Below, one piece after another: positions 9,345 through 18,113 of a stretch of 46,038 nucleotides of DNA. The first letter of the stretch is position 1. Every line of letters begins with the position of its first letter. The position numbers were made by a program, and so were the translations under genes. The notes beneath the pieces were generated by a model. The model had not been told where the DNA came from. It did no database searches and was given only the letters and a program-made list of their open reading frames with translations. The DNA lies in the NCBI GenBank assembly GCA_017651515.1, contig JAGCCU010000081.1, forward strand, positions 1 to 46,038, read 5' to 3'. The DNA is from Muribaculaceae bacterium (GTDB taxonomy: Bacteria; Bacteroidota; Bacteroidia; Bacteroidales; Muribaculaceae).

Positions 9345-10148
9345 TTACAGCCTTGTTAACGTGATGATGAAAGTTGCGATACTGATGAGAGTACCCACGG
9401 AACTCATGCCAAGTGAGAGGGCTGGCGGGACACTCCACGATGCGCGAGCCTTGCTGGCATTAGGCTCAACGTAAATGATGTCATTTTGCTGAAGGTTGAA
9501 ATCGGACGAAACAAGCAAGTTGCGATCGTTTAGGTTCACTGTTTTCACAGTGCGGCTACCGTCGGCATTAGTGCGGATAATCATGATGTTGTCACGTTTG
9601 CCTTTGATCGTGAGGTCGCCGCTTTGTGCTATCGCCTCAAGAATGTTTAGTTTGCCGTTTGTTGATTTAACAACACCGGGACTACTTACTTCTCCCACGG
9701 TATAAACATGGAAATTCTCAAAACGCACTTCCACTCCTGGCTTGACAGTAAGGAAACGTGGATAGATTTGTGAGGCAATGTATTCTTCTGTAGCACTTTT
9801 GCTCATTCCTCCAATCTTGATTTTGCCAATCAATGGGAATTCAATATAGCCGTTGTTATCAACAAGGTAGTATAGCATTGAGCTCGCGCCAGATGAAATA
9901 GTAGAACCACTTCTGCTGAGATACTGAACTTTGTTGAAAGGCTTGACAACTTCTTCGTCAGGACCAGAGACGTTGATGTAAAGCATGTCGCCAGGCATGA
10001 CTATAGGTTCTACCGAACGGGCAGCCGCCTTGAGTACATCGGCAGGAAGATTGTTGGCATCAATAAGATACGGAATGTCTTTAGTCGATTGGCAACTGGC
10101 AAACGTAATTGCTGCCAATGCAATAAGCATTAATGATTTGATTTTCAT
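9345..10148 (-). CDS. Wza-like polysaccharide export lipoprotein
   Basis: 267 aa. It has a signal peptide with lipobox FASC (Cys19), then a polysaccharide export domain (MPGDMLYINVSG through GYIEFPLIGKIKIGG), then an SLBB domain (YTVGEVSSPGVV, LNILEAIAQSGDLT). A C-terminal hydrophobic helix spans about residues 245-265, as in outer-membrane Wza where it forms the pore. It is convergent to galE and carries its own promoter box. No Wzc partner lies next to it in the window. Confidence 0.87.
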   Translation of the reverse strand: MKIKSLMLIALAAITFASCQSTKDIPYLIDANNLPADVLKAAARSVEPIVMPGDMLYINVSGPDEEVVKPFNKVQYLSRSGSTISSGASSMLYYLVDNNGYIEFPLIGKIKIGGMSKSATEEYIASQIYPRFLTVKPGVEVRFENFHVYTVGEVSSPGVVKSTNGKLNILEAIAQSGDLTIKGKRDNIMIIRTNADGSRTVKTVNLNDRNLLVSSDFNLQQNDIIYVEPNASKARASWSVPPALSLGMSSVGTLISIATFIITLTRL

Positions 10149-10196
10149 AGTTGCAAAATATTATAGATTATTATTTATTACTATATTATATCGCCA

Positions 10197-10204
10197 CAAA
10201 AGTA
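10197..10204 (-). promoter_or_regulatory. -7 box TACTTTTG for the wza-like gene
   Basis: CAAAAGTA on the + strand is TACTTTTG on the minus strand, 48 bases before the start codon of the export gene. No clear TTTG at the right spacing. Confidence 0.45.
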
Positions 10205-10277
10205 CAAAAAAAAGGTGAAAATTATTACTATGCGGTAAGAAAAGTGAAAAAGATTGAGTGATTGACTCGTTTTTTTG

Positions 10278-10285
10278 TAATTTTG
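10278..10285 (+). promoter_or_regulatory. -7 box TAATTTTG, short leader
   Basis: TAATTTTG fits TAnnTTTG and ends 8 bases before the ATG at 10294. It therefore rules out the longer reading from GTG 10258, which would place the promoter inside the gene. Confidence 0.45.
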
Positions 10286-10293
10286 TATCGCCT

Positions 10294-10881
10294 ATGATTA
10301 CAGAAACTCCCATAGAAAGGCATCCGTGGCCTCCATTTATGCCAAATGATCCTCGCATGCTGATGCTCGGCACTTTTCCGCCGAAGCCTAACAGATGGTC
10401 TATGGAATTTTTCTATCCTAACCGCATGAATGACATGTGGAGATTGATGGGTCTTATCTTCTACGATAATCGTGATTTTTTATGGGACCCCGAAACAAAT
10501 GCTTTTCGCCTCGATGACATCAAAGCAATGCTTAATGAAAAGGGAATTGCCTTATGGGACACGGCAATGGCAGTACGTCGCTTGCGCGATAATGCAAGCG
10601 ATAAGTTTCTTGAGATAGTGGAACCTATTAACCTTGTTGATCTTTTAAATGCTCATCCAACAATTGATGCTATGGTCACGGCTGGAGAAAAAGCGACGGG
10701 TGTGATAGCTGAAATTGCCAAAATCACACCGCCACGAATGGGAGAGTGCATTCCTTGTACGGTAGGCACCCATAGGGTGACTCTCTGGAGAATGCCATCA
10801 TCGTCAAGAGCTTATCCCATGAGTATTGAGAAAAAGGCATCATTTTATAGAATGATGTTTATTAAAACGGGGATATTATAG
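10294..10881 (+). CDS. Uracil-DNA glycosylase family protein
   Basis: 195 aa. The N-terminal LMLGTFPPKPNRWSMEFFYPN corresponds to the uracil-binding/water-activating motif of the UDG superfamily. The C-terminal RMPSSSRAYP corresponds to the leucine-loop motif. Members excise uracil or mismatched bases in repair. The exact subfamily (Mug-like or other) cannot be fixed. ATG 10294 is chosen from the promoter position. Confidence 0.75.
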   Translation: MITETPIERHPWPPFMPNDPRMLMLGTFPPKPNRWSMEFFYPNRMNDMWRLMGLIFYDNRDFLWDPETNAFRLDDIKAMLNEKGIALWDTAMAVRRLRDNASDKFLEIVEPINLVDLLNAHPTIDAMVTAGEKATGVIAEIAKITPPRMGECIPCTVGTHRVTLWRMPSSSRAYPMSIEKKASFYRMMFIKTGIL

Positions 10882-10919
10882 TTTGTGCTAAGCTTTTGGC
10901 ATATAGGATGATTTGAACA

Positions 10920-11696
10920 ATGAAGAATAAAAAGATAGTTTTTGTTGTTTTGATGCTGGCTTTCGCGGCAGTGATAGCTGCCAGTGTGATAGCAGTGACT
11001 CATGGCTCTGGACACTCTACTGCAGTCCAAGGCGATTTGAGCCGTGAAATATATTTCTGGTTCAAAGATCACATGACATATGCCGCACTTGTGCTGCTTA
11101 TGGCAATAGAGAGTTCAATCGTGCCACTTCCTAGTGAGGTTGTTGTACCCCCTGCAGCTTATTTTGCTTTGCAGCAAGACTGTGACCTGAACATCTTTAT
11201 GGTTATTTTAATGGCAACTGTTGGTGCTTATCTAGGTTCGGTGATTAACTATTGTCTTTCGGTTTTATTAGGGCGCCCAATCATTTATGCTTTTGCAGAT
11301 AGCAGGGTAGGGCATCTGCTTAGATTGAGCAGTGAAAAGCTTGATAAGGCAGAGACATTCTTTCAGCAAAAGGGGTCGATATCAATTTTCGTGGGGCGTT
11401 TGTTACCTGTTGTGCGGCATTTGATTTCGATACCTGCCGGATTGTCGCAGATGAACTTTGCTCGTTTTTCCTTTTATACGATTCTTGGCGCCGGATTATG
11501 GAATGTGGTTCTGGCTTTGCTTGGATACATTCTCTTTGTCATTGTGCCAGACGATGCTCAGTTTTTTGACCAACTGGAACATTATAGCCATTACATGAAG
11601 ATAGCTGGTTTTATTCTTTTAGGCCTTGTGATGGCTTATATAGTGTGGAAATATGTTCGAAAGAAGAAATCCGTTGCCAATAATAATGATCATTAA
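10920..11696 (+). CDS. DedA family membrane protein
   Basis: 258 aa inner-membrane protein with the DedA signature: ESSIVPLPSEVVVPPAAYFA, then VGAYLGSVINY, GRPIIYAFAD and the conserved VGRLLPVVRHLISIPAG. DedA proteins act in membrane homeostasis and, in some members, in undecaprenyl-phosphate or phospholipid recycling. It is followed by rpe after 18 bases, probably in the same transcript. Confidence 0.88.
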   Translation: MKNKKIVFVVLMLAFAAVIAASVIAVTHGSGHSTAVQGDLSREIYFWFKDHMTYAALVLLMAIESSIVPLPSEVVVPPAAYFALQQDCDLNIFMVILMATVGAYLGSVINYCLSVLLGRPIIYAFADSRVGHLLRLSSEKLDKAETFFQQKGSISIFVGRLLPVVRHLISIPAGLSQMNFARFSFYTILGAGLWNVVLALLGYILFVIVPDDAQFFDQLEHYSHYMKIAGFILLGLVMAYIVWKYVRKKKSVANNNDH

Positions 11697-11714
11697 CCAA
11701 CAAATCATATTATT

Positions 11715-12359
11715 ATGTTAGTTTCTCCGTCATTACTCAGTGCCGATTTTGGTAATTTGGCACGTGACATAGAGATGATAAATGCCAGTGAGGCCCATAT
11801 GCTTCATCTGGATGTTATGGATGGAGTTTTTGTGCCAAATATCTCGTTTGGTTTCCCTGTGATAAAATATGTACAGCAATTGTGCACCAAACCCCTTGAT
11901 GTGCATTTGATGATTGTGGAGCCGCAGAAGTTCGTTTCGCAGGTGCGAGATTCAGGAGCAGAGATCATGACAGTTCATCAGGAAGCATGCGTTCACCTTA
12001 ACAGAGTGGTGCAGCAGATTCACGATGCAGGTATGAAAGCCGGGGTGTCGTTGAACCCATCCACACCGATAAGTACTCTTCGTGACATAATTACCGATAT
12101 TGACCTTGTTCTACTTATGAGCGTAAATCCAGGCTTCGGTGGACAGCGTTTTCTGCCAGTTACTCTACGCAAGGTGACCGAGCTACGCGCACTTATAGCC
12201 GAGATAGGAAGTAAGGCAATTATAGAGGTTGATGGTGGCGTTAATAACGTAACTGGTGCACAGCTTGCACAAGTGGGCACAGATATGGTGGTAGCAGGCA
12301 ACTACGTGTTCGGAGCATCCAATCCTCTGGAAGCCATTCACATCCTCGCTGAAATGTGA
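11715..12359 (+). CDS. rpe: Ribulose-phosphate 3-epimerase
   Basis: 214 aa TIM barrel, full length. Motifs: PSLLSADFGNL, LHLDVMDGVFVPNISFG with metal-binding His/Asp, VHLMI, MSVNPGFGGQ and IEVDGGVN. It interconverts ribulose-5-phosphate and xylulose-5-phosphate in the pentose phosphate pathway. Confidence 0.95.
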   Translation: MLVSPSLLSADFGNLARDIEMINASEAHMLHLDVMDGVFVPNISFGFPVIKYVQQLCTKPLDVHLMIVEPQKFVSQVRDSGAEIMTVHQEACVHLNRVVQQIHDAGMKAGVSLNPSTPISTLRDIITDIDLVLLMSVNPGFGGQRFLPVTLRKVTELRALIAEIGSKAIIEVDGGVNNVTGAQLAQVGTDMVVAGNYVFGASNPLEAIHILAEM

Positions 12360-12394
12360 TGCGATTACAGCTAGAGCACTTTTATACTGAAAAA

Positions 12395-12426
12395 TTTGTC
12401 CGAGAAAATAAATAGTTGTAATTTTG
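12395..12426 (+). promoter_or_regulatory. tRNA-Ser promoter
   Basis: TTTG at 12395-12398, a 20-base spacer, and TAATTTTG at 12419-12426 match the Bacteroidota promoter consensus. It lies 38 bases before the tRNA. Confidence 0.7.
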
Positions 12427-12464
12427 CAAACGCAAAGTGGTAGTACTTACTGCAGAGCAAGACT

Positions 12465-12550
12465 GGAAAGATGCCGGAGTGGTCGATCGGGGCGGTCTCG
12501 AAAACCGTTGTACGCTTTGCGTACCGTGGGTTCGAATCCCTCTCTTTCCG
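12465..12550 (+). tRNA. tRNA-Ser(CGA)
   Basis: 86 bases. The acceptor stem GGAAAGA pairs with TCTTTCC, discriminator G. The anticodon loop reads CTCGAAA, giving anticodon CGA. A long variable arm (class II tRNA) and the T arm GTGGG-TTCGAAT-CCCTC are present. No CCA is encoded, as is common in this phylum. Confidence 0.93.
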
Positions 12551-12642
12551 CAAAGCATTTAGGCTGGTTGAGGATTCTCGACCAGTTTTATTTTTTATTC
12601 TGCATCAAGTTTGCATGAGTGTATTCCAAAAGAACTGACAAC

Positions 12643-12674
12643 AAAAAATGCACCCCGATGGGATGCATTTTTTG
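12643..12674. terminator. Bidirectional terminator
   Basis: AAAAAATGCA and TGCATTTTTT form a perfect inverted repeat around an 11-base loop, with A and T runs that serve both strands. It separates tRNA-Ser from the converging secreted-protein gene. Confidence 0.8.
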
Positions 12675-12692
12675 TTAGACAAAGATGAGTCA

Positions 12693-14237
12693 TTATTTAA
12701 TAACCACCTTCTTACCACCATTGATATAGATGCCAGCAGCAGTAGGAACACCATTGAGCTTCATACCCTGGATATTGTACCAGGTGTTGTCAGCGTTCTC
12801 AATTGCGATGTCAGTAACAGCGGTAGGATCAATCTTAGTGATTACCAGAGTGCGGCCACGAGCCTCAAGGTTGATTTCCAACTTGTAGTTGCCGTTGGGC
12901 AGCATGATGGCGTTGTTGTAGTTCACACCGTCCTCTTCGAGAGTGATTGGCTGGCCATAAAGTTCGTCGGTCATGATGAAGTCACCTTCACTTACGGCTG
13001 TGAAACGATAAGGAGCAATAGCATCCCAGTCGCCACTGTTTTCAGCAAGCTTCTTTGTGAAGCTGAAGTAACCATTATCACCCTCAATAGCGATTTCGGC
13101 AGTATAAATGCCATTCTCGTATGTCATAGGAACGCCCACTGAAGGATCCCAACTGTTGCCGTTCACCTCACCGAGAATATAGACATTGTTCTCTTCCTCG
13201 CCTTCGAGAGACATTTTATAAACTTCCATGCTCTTGCCAGGTGCATATTGATAGATAAGAACTCCGTCTTCAGTGACTTCAGCGTTCAGCCAGTTAGCTT
13301 GGAAACCATTGGCAGCAGCAGCGATAGTTGGCTCTTTTACAAAGAGGGGAGCATCAGCTCCAATCTCATAGATTGCAAATCCGTCGAAATAAGCATTGTT
13401 AGCGCCACCGCAAGGATAAACAACGAAGTTCTTGCCGTTGAAAGCAAAGAAGTCTGCGCCATTCTGGTTGCAGCGCATCACACCGCCATCCTCAACGAGG
13501 TTGGGAATATTGATTGCTTCGCCCTCCAGATTGTCACCATTCCAGTAGAACAGGTAGGGGTTACCACCGCGCTGATAATAGAAGATAGCGTCGTTGCCAT
13601 CAGCATCTACCACAGCATTGATGATTGTCATGTTGTCAGCATTGGGAGCTGGGCTCAACTGTGGAGCGTAGCAATCTTCACCAAGTACTTCTCCACCCTC
13701 ATAGAAATAACGGTTGAGTGCACCATTGGCTGGAAGCAGTGGCAGATAGAGTTCGCCTTCACCAAGCAAGTCACCGTATGCACGGCCAAGTACGTCAAGA
13801 CGTCCACCGTTGGGAGCACCGCCACCTAGAGGCAGATCAGTAACATCTCCATTCTCAGGATTAATAACACGAATCATTGGAGTCTCATCGTCAAAGAGCC
13901 AGCTGCCTGCATTGGGGAATGTTGCAAGGCTTACAATCAGATGACCGGCTTGGTCAATGTTGATACCGCAGTTGGGTCCACCAGGGAACTGTTCGTTAGC
14001 AAGTCCATTCTCGCCATAAACGAGAACTTTTGGCTCGACAGCAGCTTCTCCAGTTTCCTCATTGGCGGCAACAACGGTCTTGTCGTTGATGTAGAACTTG
14101 CCATTGAGACCTACACCCTGACGGCAGTCAGCAGCAGTGGGTACGTCTTCGATACCCCACAATTTTTCAACTTTATACTGAGCGTTAACGTTCAGCATAG
14201 TTGCAGCGACGGCTGCGAAAAGTAAAAATTTCTTCAT
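12693..14237 (-). CDS. Secreted protein with Bacteroidales C-terminal sorting-like tail
   Basis: 514 aa with a cleavable signal peptide (MKKFLLFAAVAATMLNVNA). The middle resembles a beta-propeller or repeat of Asp/Asn-rich strands with GGAPNGGRLDVLGRAYGD. A Ig/SusE-like segment at about 350-480 (EVNGNSWDPSVGVPM) is typical of Bacteroidales outer-surface glycan-binding modules. The C-terminus (WYNIQGMKLNGVPTAAGIYI then GGKKVVIK) is the motif seen at the end of many Prevotella/Bacteroides exported proteins. The function is not recognised. Confidence 0.75.
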   Translation of the reverse strand: MKKFLLFAAVAATMLNVNAQYKVEKLWGIEDVPTAADCRQGVGLNGKFYINDKTVVAANEETGEAAVEPKVLVYGENGLANEQFPGGPNCGINIDQAGHLIVSLATFPNAGSWLFDDETPMIRVINPENGDVTDLPLGGGAPNGGRLDVLGRAYGDLLGEGELYLPLLPANGALNRYFYEGGEVLGEDCYAPQLSPAPNADNMTIINAVVDADGNDAIFYYQRGGNPYLFYWNGDNLEGEAINIPNLVEDGGVMRCNQNGADFFAFNGKNFVVYPCGGANNAYFDGFAIYEIGADAPLFVKEPTIAAAANGFQANWLNAEVTEDGVLIYQYAPGKSMEVYKMSLEGEEENNVYILGEVNGNSWDPSVGVPMTYENGIYTAEIAIEGDNGYFSFTKKLAENSGDWDAIAPYRFTAVSEGDFIMTDELYGQPITLEEDGVNYNNAIMLPNGNYKLEINLEARGRTLVITKIDPTAVTDIAIENADNTWYNIQGMKLNGVPTAAGIYINGGKKVVIK

Positions 14238-14302
14238 AATTGAAAAAAATTAGGTTAATAAATATGGTTTCTATAAAACTTCTTCTTAAGATTTTCAACG
14301 AG

Positions 14303-14310
14303 CAAAGATA
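14303..14310 (-). promoter_or_regulatory. -7 box TATCTTTG for the secreted protein gene
   Basis: CAAAGATA on the + strand is TATCTTTG on the minus strand, 65 bases before the start codon, in an otherwise A/T-rich spacer. Confidence 0.4.
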
Positions 14311-14401
14311 ATTATTTTTTTATTAACTAAAAAAAATTAGCCGATTAATTTTATTAAAAAATTGTCCAAAATGAAAAATAATAAAATAATGTAGAAATTT
14401 T

Positions 14402-14432
14402 ATTGTCAGGTGGCAAAAAGTTTGTACCTTTG
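14402..14432 (+). promoter_or_regulatory. rpsA promoter
   Basis: ATTG at 14402-14405, 19 bases, then TACCTTTG at 14425-14432. It leaves a leader of about 57 bases before the ATG at 14497. Confidence 0.55.
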
Positions 14433-14496
14433 CGGCTGCTTTTGTCGGGAACGAATCTGACAAAGCGTAATTAACTCACTTTTATTAACTTATTAA

Positions 14497-16284
14497 ATGA
14501 ACGAAGAATTAAAAAATTCTCCAATCGCCGATTTCGATTGGGACGCCTTTGAAAAAGGTGAAACTCAACGAGACAAATCCTACGAGGAACTGGAAAAAAC
14601 CTATGACAAGAGCCTTGGCAGTTTTAAGGACAAGGACGTAACCGAAGGTACCGTAATCTCGATTAACAAGCGCGAGGTGGTGGTTAACATCGGTGCGAAG
14701 TCAGACGGCATCATTCCCTTTAACGAATTCCGCTACAACCCCGACCTGAAGGTTGGTGACACTGTTGAGGTTTATGTGGAGAGTCAGGAAGACCGCAAAG
14801 GTCAGCTCATTCTCTCTCACAAGAAAGCCCGCGCTGCCAAGAGTTGGGATCGCGTTAATGAGGCGCTTGAAAACGATGAAATCATCAAGGGTTACATTAA
14901 GTGCCGCACTAAGGGCGGTATGATTGTCGATGTATTCGGCATTGAGGCATTCTTGCCAGGTAGCCAGATTGATGTTAAGCCCATCCGTGACTATGATGTA
15001 TTTGTGGGCAAAACTATGGAATTCAAGGTTGTTAAGATCAACCAGGAATACCGTAATGTTGTTGTCAGCCACAAGGCACTTATCGAGGCCGAGCTGGAAC
15101 AGCAGAAGAAGGAAATCATTGCCAAGCTCGAAAAGGGACAGGTGCTCGAGGGTACTGTCAAGAACATTACCAGCTATGGTGTGTTTATCGACCTTGGTGG
15201 CGTAGACGGTCTGATTCATATTACAGACCTCTCTTGGGGCCGCGTGAACAATCCTGCCGACGTGGTTGAACCCGACCAGAAACTTAATGTCGTTATTCTC
15301 GACTTCGATGACGAGAAGAAGCGCATTGCTCTTGGTCTGAAGCAGCTCCTGCCACATCCATGGGAGCAGCTTGATCCAAACCTGAAGGTAGGTGACAAGG
15401 TGACAGGCAAGGTGGTTGTCATGTATGACTACGGTGCATTTGTTGAGGTAGCTCCTGGCGTAGAAGGTTTGATTCACGTGAGCGAGATGTCTTGGAGTCA
15501 GCACCTGCGTTCTGCACAGGACTTCATGAAGGTTGGTGATACCGTTGAAGCTCAGATTCTTGCACTTGACCGTGAAGAGCGTAAGATGTCGCTTGGTATC
15601 AAGCAGCTCAAGGAAGATCCATGGGAGAGCATTGAGGCTAAGTATCCCGTTGGTTCTAAGCACGATGCTAAGGTTCGTAACTTCACCAACTTTGGTGTGT
15701 TCGTTGAGCTTGAAGAGGGTGTCGATGGACTTATCCACATCAGCGACTTGTCATGGACCAAGAAGGTTAAGCACCCCAGCGAGTTTACTCAGATTGGTGC
15801 CCCCATCGAGGTTGTAGTTCTTGAAATTGACAAGGAAAACCGCCGTCTGAGCCTTGGCCACAAGCAGCTCGAGCAGAATCCTTGGGACGTATTTGAGACA
15901 ATCTTCACTGTCGGCAGCATTCACGAAGGTGTTATCACCGAGTTGCTTGACCGTGGCGCCGTTATCAACCTCCAGCCTTACGGTGTAGAGGGCTTTGCTA
16001 CTCCCAAGCACCTTGTAAAGGAAGATGGAACTCCTGCTAAGCAGGACGAGAAACTCCAGTTCAAGGTTATTGAATTCAACAAGGATGCAAAGCGCATCAT
16101 TCTTTCTCACAGCCGCATCTTTGAAGATGAGCAGAAGAACGAAGCTCGCAAGGCTCGCAAGGCTGAGCGTAAGGCTGCTCCCGCCGAAGAAACAGCACCT
16201 GCTGCAACTGTAGAGAAGACTACATTAGGCGATATCAGCGCACTTGCTGCACTGAAGGAGCAAATGGAGAAGACTGACGAATAA
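14497..16284 (+). CDS. rpsA: 30S ribosomal protein S1
   Basis: 595 aa with six S1 RNA-binding repeats, about residues 50-115, 135-200, 218-288, 303-375, 390-462 and 475-550. Repeats are recognisable by strings such as GVFIDLGGVDGLIHITDLSWG and GVFVELEEGVDGLIHISDLSW. The C-terminal tail is Lys/Glu/Ala rich. It binds mRNA on the small ribosomal subunit, which matters in a phylum that makes little use of Shine-Dalgarno sites. It is followed by a strong terminator. Confidence 0.96.
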   Translation: MNEELKNSPIADFDWDAFEKGETQRDKSYEELEKTYDKSLGSFKDKDVTEGTVISINKREVVVNIGAKSDGIIPFNEFRYNPDLKVGDTVEVYVESQEDRKGQLILSHKKARAAKSWDRVNEALENDEIIKGYIKCRTKGGMIVDVFGIEAFLPGSQIDVKPIRDYDVFVGKTMEFKVVKINQEYRNVVVSHKALIEAELEQQKKEIIAKLEKGQVLEGTVKNITSYGVFIDLGGVDGLIHITDLSWGRVNNPADVVEPDQKLNVVILDFDDEKKRIALGLKQLLPHPWEQLDPNLKVGDKVTGKVVVMYDYGAFVEVAPGVEGLIHVSEMSWSQHLRSAQDFMKVGDTVEAQILALDREERKMSLGIKQLKEDPWESIEAKYPVGSKHDAKVRNFTNFGVFVELEEGVDGLIHISDLSWTKKVKHPSEFTQIGAPIEVVVLEIDKENRRLSLGHKQLEQNPWDVFETIFTVGSIHEGVITELLDRGAVINLQPYGVEGFATPKHLVKEDGTPAKQDEKLQFKVIEFNKDAKRIILSHSRIFEDEQKNEARKARKAERKAAPAEETAPAATVEKTTLGDISALAALKEQMEKTDE

Positions 16285-16321
16285 AAGGGTAATAATCTTT
16301 TTATAGTTTTGGTTAGTATTT

Positions 16322-16360
16322 GTGGCATTGGTCAATATGGCCGATGCCACTTTTTCAAAA
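16322..16360 (+). terminator. rpsA terminator
   Basis: GTGGCATTGG and CCGATGCCAC form a 10-pair stem (one G.U) followed by TTTTT. It decides that maf starts at 16392 and not at an upstream ATG at 16320. Confidence 0.85.
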
Positions 16361-16391
16361 CAGTTTGAAAAACAAAAACAGGCAACTATAT

Positions 16392-16967
16392 ATGTTGACA
16401 AATCTGGAAAAATATGACATAGTGCTTGCCAGTAATTCTCCTCGCCGGCGCGAGTTGCTGGCTGAATTGGGCGTGAACTACCGTGTTGAACTTATAAGAG
16501 GCATAGATGAGTCACATCCTGCAGATTTGCCTGCACGTGAAATCGCTGAATACTTGTCGCGTCAGAAAGCTTCGGCATATAGTTTGCGCCCGAATGAACT
16601 GCTCATCACTGCCGATACTGTAGTCATTCTCGATGGAGAAGTGTTGGGGAAACCCGCCGATAAGGCCGATGCGTGTTCCATGCTGCGTAAGTTGAGCGGG
16701 CGAACACACAGCGTTATCACAGGAGTTACCGTAAGCACAAATGCTGGTGTTAACTCATTCAGTGATGAAGCTTTAGTGACTTTTGACAATATGAACGATG
16801 AAGAAATCAATTACTATGTGGATAATTACAGCCCCCTAGATAAAGCAGGTGCCTATGGAATCCAGGAATGGATTGGATATATTGGTGTGAAAAGTCTACA
16901 AGGTAGTTTTTTCACTGTGATGGGTCTGCCGGTCCACCGACTTTATCAACTTCTTAAATCGTTGTAA
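16392..16967 (+). CDS. maf: Maf family nucleotide pyrophosphatase
   Basis: 191 aa. It has the N-terminal LASNSPRRRELL motif, DESH, the SRQKA region, TADTVV with the catalytic Asp, GKP, and YDKAGAYGIQ-like SPLDKAGAYGIQEW. Maf enzymes hydrolyse non-canonical or methylated nucleoside triphosphates (dTTP/UTP subfamily or m7GTP); the subfamily is not resolved. ATG 16392 is used because the rpsA terminator covers earlier starts. Confidence 0.9.
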   Translation: MLTNLEKYDIVLASNSPRRRELLAELGVNYRVELIRGIDESHPADLPAREIAEYLSRQKASAYSLRPNELLITADTVVILDGEVLGKPADKADACSMLRKLSGRTHSVITGVTVSTNAGVNSFSDEALVTFDNMNDEEINYYVDNYSPLDKAGAYGIQEWIGYIGVKSLQGSFFTVMGLPVHRLYQLLKSL

Positions 16968-16990
16968 TTGTAGGTGCATTTCATTCTCTT

Positions 16991-17032
16991 TGAAAAAAGA
17001 AAAAGCCACTGGCGCTGGTGCGCTGGTGGCTT
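16991..17032 (-). terminator. rpoD terminator
   Basis: AAGCCAC at 17003-17009 pairs with GTGGCTT at 17026-17032, with a further GCG/CGC inner pairing. On the minus strand it is followed by a T-rich tract, placing it just downstream of rpoD. Confidence 0.7.
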
Positions 17033-17060
17033 AGTCGCTTAATGAAGTATCTATTGGGTT

Positions 17061-17918
17061 TTATCCCAAATAGGCCTTCAACAATTTACTTTTTTGTCCT
17101 TTCAGGCGACGTATCGCTTTCTCCTTAATTTGGCGTACGCGTTCACGAGTAAGGTCAAACTTTGCTCCAATCTCTTCAAGAGTCATCTCTTGACAGCCAA
17201 TTCCGAAGAACATCTTCAGAATGTCTCGCTCACGAGGGTTGAGCTGGTCAAGAGCGCGGTTGACTTCCTTGCTGAGCGACTCTTGGTTAAGTGTGGAGTC
17301 AGCCATTGGGCTGTCATTGTTTGGCAGTACGTCGAGTAGACTGTTGTCTTCACCATCAACAAATGGTGCATCTACCGAGACGTGTCGGCCTGAGACCTTC
17401 ATCGTGTCGCTGATCTTCTCAACCGGTATGTCGAGTTCGTCGGCAAGTTCTTCTGCCGAAGGGCGTCTTTCGTGAATCTGCTCAAATCGTGAGAGAGCCT
17501 TGCTGATTTTATTCAGTGAGCCCACCTGATTGAGTGGCAGTCGCACGATTCTCGACTGTTCGGCAAGAGCTTGAAGAATAGACTGACGAATCCACCATAC
17601 GGCATAGGAGATAAACTTGAAACCGCGCGTTTCATCAAATTTCTGAGCTGCTTTAATCAAGCCGAAATTTCCCTCGTCGATTAAGTCGGGAAGACTCAAT
17701 CCCTGATTCTGATACTGTTTTGCTACAGAAACAACGAAACGTAGATTAGCGCTTACAAGTTTGTCGCGAGCCTCTTGGTCACCCATCCTGATGCGCTGTG
17801 CCAGTTCGACTTCTTCGTCAACGGAAATAAGTTCTTTACGGCCTATTTCTTGCAAGTACTTGTCGAGCGATGCGCTTTCACGATTGGTGATAGATTTTGT
17901 AATCTTAAGTTGCCTCAT
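17061..17918 (-). CDS. rpoD: Primary RNA polymerase sigma factor
   Basis: 285 aa, the short primary sigma form of Bacteroidota that lacks the long N-terminal region. Region 1.2 is at about 15-45. Region 2 has [20 protein letters not shown] and [17 protein letters not shown]. Region 3 follows, and region 4 has the helix-turn-helix [20 protein letters not shown]. It recognises the TTTG/TAnnTTTG promoters seen throughout this window. Confidence 0.95.
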   Translation of the reverse strand: MRQLKITKSITNRESASLDKYLQEIGRKELISVDEEVELAQRIRMGDQEARDKLVSANLRFVVSVAKQYQNQGLSLPDLIDEGNFGLIKAAQKFDETRGFKFISYAVWWIRQSILQALAEQSRIVRLPLNQVGSLNKISKALSRFEQIHERRPSAEELADELDIPVEKISDTMKVSGRHVSVDAPFVDGEDNSLLDVLPNNDSPMADSTLNQESLSKEVNRALDQLNPRERDILKMFFGIGCQEMTLEEIGAKFDLTRERVRQIKEKAIRRLKGQKSKLLKAYLG

Positions 17919-17941
17919 TAGATAAAAATAGATTAAGCGTG

Positions 17942-17949
17942 CAAAATTA
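17942..17949 (-). promoter_or_regulatory. -7 box TAATTTTG for rpoD
   Basis: CAAAATTA on the + strand reads TAATTTTG on the minus strand, 23 bases before the rpoD start. Confidence 0.5.
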
Positions 17950-18041
17950 CTACTTTTTTTTCAAATACGCAACAATAATACAAATATTGTGCCAAAAAAT
18001 CAAAAAAATGCCGTTAAAAAGAATTAATGGAGTGGGGCGTT

Positions 18042-18072
18042 TTTGTTGATAGTAGTATATATAGTAATTTTG
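18042..18072 (+). promoter_or_regulatory. Promoter of the etfB-etfA-acd operon
   Basis: TTTG at 18042-18045, exactly 19 bases, then TAATTTTG at 18065-18072: a perfect match to the Bacteroidota consensus. It sits 41 bases before the etfB start. Confidence 0.8.
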
Positions 18073-18113
18073 TCATTTATTATAATAGGAAATATATATA
18101 ATAATTTATTAGA

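Noticed and set aside
12648-13829. Plus-strand frames across the secreted-protein gene
   Set aside because: They start inside the terminator or run antisense to a complete gene with a signal peptide.
14701-15738. 345-codon minus-strand frame inside rpsA
   Set aside because: A shadow of the repeated S1 domains; rpsA is certain on the + strand.
16320-16391. Upstream ATG for maf
   Set aside because: It lies inside the rpsA terminator hairpin.
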